Shown here: in pieces, positions 5,331 through 7,755 of the stretch | Layout of the letters: each line of letters begins with the position of its first letter | How positions within the stretch are numbered: the first letter of the stretch is position 1 | Program-made: the position numbers and the translations under genes | Origin: JAOUEA01 sp040511595 | GTDB taxonomy: Bacteria; Actinomycetota; UBA4738; HRBIN12 | Direction of reading: 5' to 3' | Assembly (NCBI GenBank): GCA_040511595.1 | Contig: JBEVGU010000122.1 | Span: forward strand, 1 to 7,755 | DNA length: 7,755 nucleotides | The notes under the pieces: model-generated | Databases searched by the model: none | What the model saw: the letters and a program-made list of their open reading frames with translations, nothing else | Told to the model about the DNA's origin: nothing

Positions 5331-7640
5331 GTGAACGCCGTCTCCCCCCTGCTCGAGGGCCTGAACGACATCCAGACCGAAGCGGTCCTGCACACCGAGG
5401 GGCCGGTGCTGATCGTCGCGGGCGCAGGCAGCGGGAAGACCCGTGCCCTCACCCACCGCATCGCCTACCTGATCCGCGAGCAGGGGGTCTCGCCGTTCGA
5501 GATCCTCGCGATCACGTTCACGAACAAGGCGGCGCGCGAGATGGCCGACCGGGTCGAGGGAATGCTCGGTGGCGCGGTCGCGCGGGGCATGTGGATCCTC
5601 ACGTTCCACTCGGCGTGCGCGCGCATCCTTCGGCGCGAGCACACCCACCTCGGCGTGCCGAGCGGGTTCACGATCTACGACGACGGCGACACCGAGCGGC
5701 TGATCGCCGGCATCCTGAAGGACCTCGACCTCGACCCGAAGCGGTACCCGCCGCGGGCCATGGCCAACGCCATCTCCAGCGCCAAGGACCGGGTGATCGG
5801 TCCCGACGACTTCGCGACGATGGCGAGCAACTTCTACGAGGAGACGATCGTCAAGGTCTACCAGGCCTACGAGCGACGCAAGCGCGATGCCGGCGCGCTC
5901 GACTTCGACGACCTGATCACCGAGGCCGTGCGGCTGTTCCGCGAGCACCCCGAGGTGCTCGAGCACTATCAGGAGCGATTCCCGTACCTGATGGTCGACG
6001 AGTACCAGGACACGAACCGCGCCCAGTACGAGCTCGTGAACCTGCTGGCCGCGAAGCACCGGAACGTGTGCGTCGTCGGCGACGCAGATCAGGGCGTCTA
6101 CAGCTGGCGGGGCGCGACGATCCAGAACATGCTCGACTTCGAGCGAGACTATCCCGATGCGACCGTCTTCCTCATGGAGCAGAACTACCGCTCGACGCAG
6201 AACATCCTGGAGGCGGCGAACACGCTGATCGAGCACAACCAGCAGCGCAAGCCCAAGGCGCTGTGGACGGAGGCGGGGTCGGGGGAGCTGATCGTGCGGT
6301 TCCGCGCCGACGACGAGCACGAGGAAGCGTTCTTCGTGGTCGACGAGATCGAGCGACTGCGCGAGACCGAGGGCTACCGGCTCTCCGACGTGGCGGTCTT
6401 CTACCGCACGAACGCGCAGAGCCGTGTGCTGGAAGACGTGCTGATGCGCGTCGGCACGAACTACCGGGTCTTCGGGGGCGTCAGGTTCTACCAACGCAAG
6501 GAGATCAAGGACGTGCTCGCGTACCTGCGGCTGCTGATCAATCCCCAGGACGTGATCTCGTTCCGCCGCGTGGTGAACACACCGAAGCGCGGCATCGGCG
6601 ACGCGACGGTCGCCGCGCTCGAGTCGTTCGCGGACACCGAGGGCATCGACATGATGGAAGCCTGTCGCCGCGTCGACGAGATCGTGGTGCTGCAGACGCG
6701 AGCGAAGGGCGCGGTCGCGGGCTTCAACCAGGTGATGCAGGCCATCCGCCATCACCACGCCCAGGGAGCCGGGCCGACCCGCATGGTCGAGTTCGCCGCG
6801 ATCGAGTCGGGCTACCTCGCCGAGCTCGAGGAGGAGCGCTCGGTCGAGGCGCAGGGACGCATCGAGAACATCCAGGAGCTCGGCGGGGTGGCGGCCGAGC
6901 TGCTCACGCGGGAGCCCGATGCGGGCCTGGAGGCGTTCCTCGAGCAGGTCTCGCTCATCGGCGAGCAGGACGAGTACGACGAGGACGCCTCCAGCGTGAC
7001 GCTCATGACGCTGCATATCGCGAAGGGGCTCGAGTTCCCCGTCGTGTTCATCGTCGGCATGGAAGACGGCATCTTCCCGCACTTCCGATCGATGACCGAC
7101 GCCGCCGCGCTCGAAGAGGAGCGCCGGCTGGCGTACGTGGGCATCACGCGCGCCCAGCAGCGCCTGTACCTCACCCACGCCTGGAGCCGCACGCTGTACG
7201 GGCAGACCCAGTACAACCCCCCCTCGCGGTTCCTGAAGGAGATGCCGGAGCACCTGTTCGACGTGCGCGAGAGCGACGGTGCGAGCACCGGCTACGGCGG
7301 CCGATACACCGGCGGCCGGCACGGCGGGGGCGGCCCCGGGACCGGCGCCGGCGGGTATCCGGGCGCGGGCCGAGGCGGCGGCCGCGTGATCGGTGGGCGT
7401 CGCGAACACGACGACGACGACCGACCGGCTGCCGACTGGACGCCCCCGCGGCCCCGGGGTGTCCCTCAACGGGAGGCGCCCGTGGTCGCGGCCGGCGACA
7501 CGGTGATGCACGAGCGCTGGGGTGAGGGCATCGTGCTCGCGGTGAGCGGCAACGGCGAGGGGACCGAGGCGACGATCTCGTTCCCGGAGGTGGGTGAGAA
7601 GCGCGTGCTCCTCGCCTACGCCCCGCTCACCAAGGGGTGA
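5331..7640 (+). CDS. pcrA: ATP-dependent 3'-5' DNA helicase, PcrA/UvrD family
   Basis: This superfamily 1A helicase unwinds DNA 3' to 5' in nucleotide excision and mismatch-type repair, replication restart and removal of stalled RNA polymerase. The 769-residue product contains all core motifs: Q-motif region LNDIQTEAV (11-19), Walker A AGAGSGKT (30-37), Ia ITFTNKAAREM (61-71), II MVDEYQDTNR (221-230), III GDADQGVYSWRGA (250-262), IV QNYRST (284-289), V TLHIAKGLEF (560-569) and VI EERRLAYVGITRAQ (596-609). A Gly/Arg/Tyr-rich, presumably disordered linker (about 650-715, ending with an Asp cluster at 694-697) leads to a C-terminal Tudor/SH3-like domain (GDTVMHERWGEGIVL, 722-736), which in PcrA/UvrD contacts RNA polymerase. 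GTG 5331 was chosen because similarity begins there and a -10 box lies 7 nt upstream; an upstream in-frame ATG (5247) would overlap the divergent sortase gene. No active-site residue appears lost. Confidence 0.95.
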   Translation: MNAVSPLLEGLNDIQTEAVLHTEGPVLIVAGAGSGKTRALTHRIAYLIREQGVSPFEILAITFTNKAAREMADRVEGMLGGAVARGMWILTFHSACARILRREHTHLGVPSGFTIYDDGDTERLIAGILKDLDLDPKRYPPRAMANAISSAKDRVIGPDDFATMASNFYEETIVKVYQAYERRKRDAGALDFDDLITEAVRLFREHPEVLEHYQERFPYLMVDEYQDTNRAQYELVNLLAAKHRNVCVVGDADQGVYSWRGATIQNMLDFERDYPDATVFLMEQNYRSTQNILEAANTLIEHNQQRKPKALWTEAGSGELIVRFRADDEHEEAFFVVDEIERLRETEGYRLSDVAVFYRTNAQSRVLEDVLMRVGTNYRVFGGVRFYQRKEIKDVLAYLRLLINPQDVISFRRVVNTPKRGIGDATVAALESFADTEGIDMMEACRRVDEIVVLQTRAKGAVAGFNQVMQAIRHHHAQGAGPTRMVEFAAIESGYLAELEEERSVEAQGRIENIQELGGVAAELLTREPDAGLEAFLEQVSLIGEQDEYDEDASSVTLMTLHIAKGLEFPVVFIVGMEDGIFPHFRSMTDAAALEEERRLAYVGITRAQQRLYLTHAWSRTLYGQTQYNPPSRFLKEMPEHLFDVRESDGASTGYGGRYTGGRHGGGGPGTGAGGYPGAGRGGGRVIGGRREHDDDDRPAADWTPPRPRGVPQREAPVVAAGDTVMHERWGEGIVLAVSGNGEGTEATISFPEVGEKRVLLAYAPLTKG

Positions 7641-7648
7641 GATCCCTC

Positions 7649-7678
7649 TTGCGTCGACGCACGGAGATGGCATAGCGT
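7649..7678 (+). promoter_or_regulatory. Promoter downstream of uvrD, with palindrome across -35 and spacer
   Basis: TTGCGT (7649-7654) and TAGCGT (7673-7678) are separated by 18 nt and resemble -35 and -10 boxes; the second fits TANNNT. TGCGTCGACGCA (7650-7661) is a perfect 12-bp palindrome covering most of the -35 and the start of the spacer, the classical position for a repressor site. Palindromes of this length are expected several times in 7.8 kb by chance, so the operator idea rests on position. The same sequence could also act as a short 3'-end hairpin for uvrD, though there is no T-tract. Confidence 0.4.
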
Positions 7679-7689
7679 CCCATCGGCCG

Positions 7690-7746
7690 ATGCGTGCAAC
7701 GCCAACGGCCCCCCATCGCGGTTGCCCGCACCGCGCCGTTGAATGA
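7690..7746 (+). other. 18-codon open frame behind the edge promoter; doubtful gene or leader peptide
   Basis: ATG at 7690 lies 11 nt after the TAGCGT box and is followed by 17 further sense codons (MRATPTAPHRGCPHRAVE) and TGA at 7744-7746. There is no Shine-Dalgarno, and no run of a single amino acid that would mark it as an attenuator peptide. It may simply be the start of an untranslated leader for a gene beyond the right edge. Another ATG at 7742 overlaps the stop codon and opens a frame that runs off the window. Nothing else is recognisable in 7641-7755. Confidence 0.15.
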
Positions 7747-7755
7747 GGTCTCCGT

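Noticed and set aside
5268..7673. 801-codon open frame on the minus strand opposite the helicase gene
   Set aside because: It mirrors pcrA over its whole length. The predicted protein is rich in Arg/Leu/Val/His with no recognisable motif, as expected when a high-G+C gene leaves stops rare in the opposite frame.
1..7755. Mobile element, prophage, CRISPR array, tRNA or toxin-antitoxin pair
   Set aside because: No spaced direct repeats, no transposase or integrase motifs, no cloverleaf with CCA or TTC arm, and every gap over 60 bp is explained by promoters or leader; composition is uniform across the window.

Overview
This is a 7.8 kb piece of ordinary bacterial chromosome, very G+C-rich, with strong G/C preference at third codon positions. 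The gene content points to Actinomycetota: GuaB3-type IMP dehydrogenase next to GuaA, a class E sortase, a TreT-like GT4 trehalose synthase, and a PcrA/UvrD1 helicase with a C-terminal Tudor-like domain. Several starts lie 6-7 nt after a TANNNT -10 box, as expected for leaderless mRNAs, which are common in that phylum. I cannot place it more narrowly; an environmental lineage outside the well-studied genera is possible. I see no transposase, integrase, phage gene, CRISPR array, tRNA or rRNA.

Layout, left to right. (1) 1-309, +: the 3' end of an adenylylsulfate (APS) kinase gene. (2) 321-1739, -: a TreT-like glycosyltransferase, convergent with the first gene, only 11 bp between stop codons. 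(3) 1740-1879: a divergent promoter region plus a leader RNA region with a strong 12-bp hairpin capped by a GAGA tetraloop. (4) 1880-3040 and 3045-4589, +: guaB3 and guaA, separated by 4 nt and almost certainly one transcript. (5) 4639-5271, -: a class E sortase, convergent with guaA. (6) 5272-5330: a compact divergent promoter region. (7) 5331-7640, +: the pcrA/uvrD helicase. (8) 7641-7755: a likely promoter with a palindrome in its spacer, serving a gene at or beyond the right edge.

The guaB3-guaA pair covers the branch from IMP through XMP to GMP. The sortase acts on the outer face of the membrane, TreT makes a compatible solute or storage sugar, and the helicase serves repair and transcription-replication conflict resolution. 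These are independent functions that happen to be adjacent. No previously undescribed multi-gene system is evident. The most interesting signals are regulatory: the guaB3 leader hairpin with an AUG-UAG start-stop just upstream, two divergent promoter pairs with the same 45-nt geometry, and a partial match to the actinobacterial DNA-damage promoter element in front of both guaB3 and uvrD.
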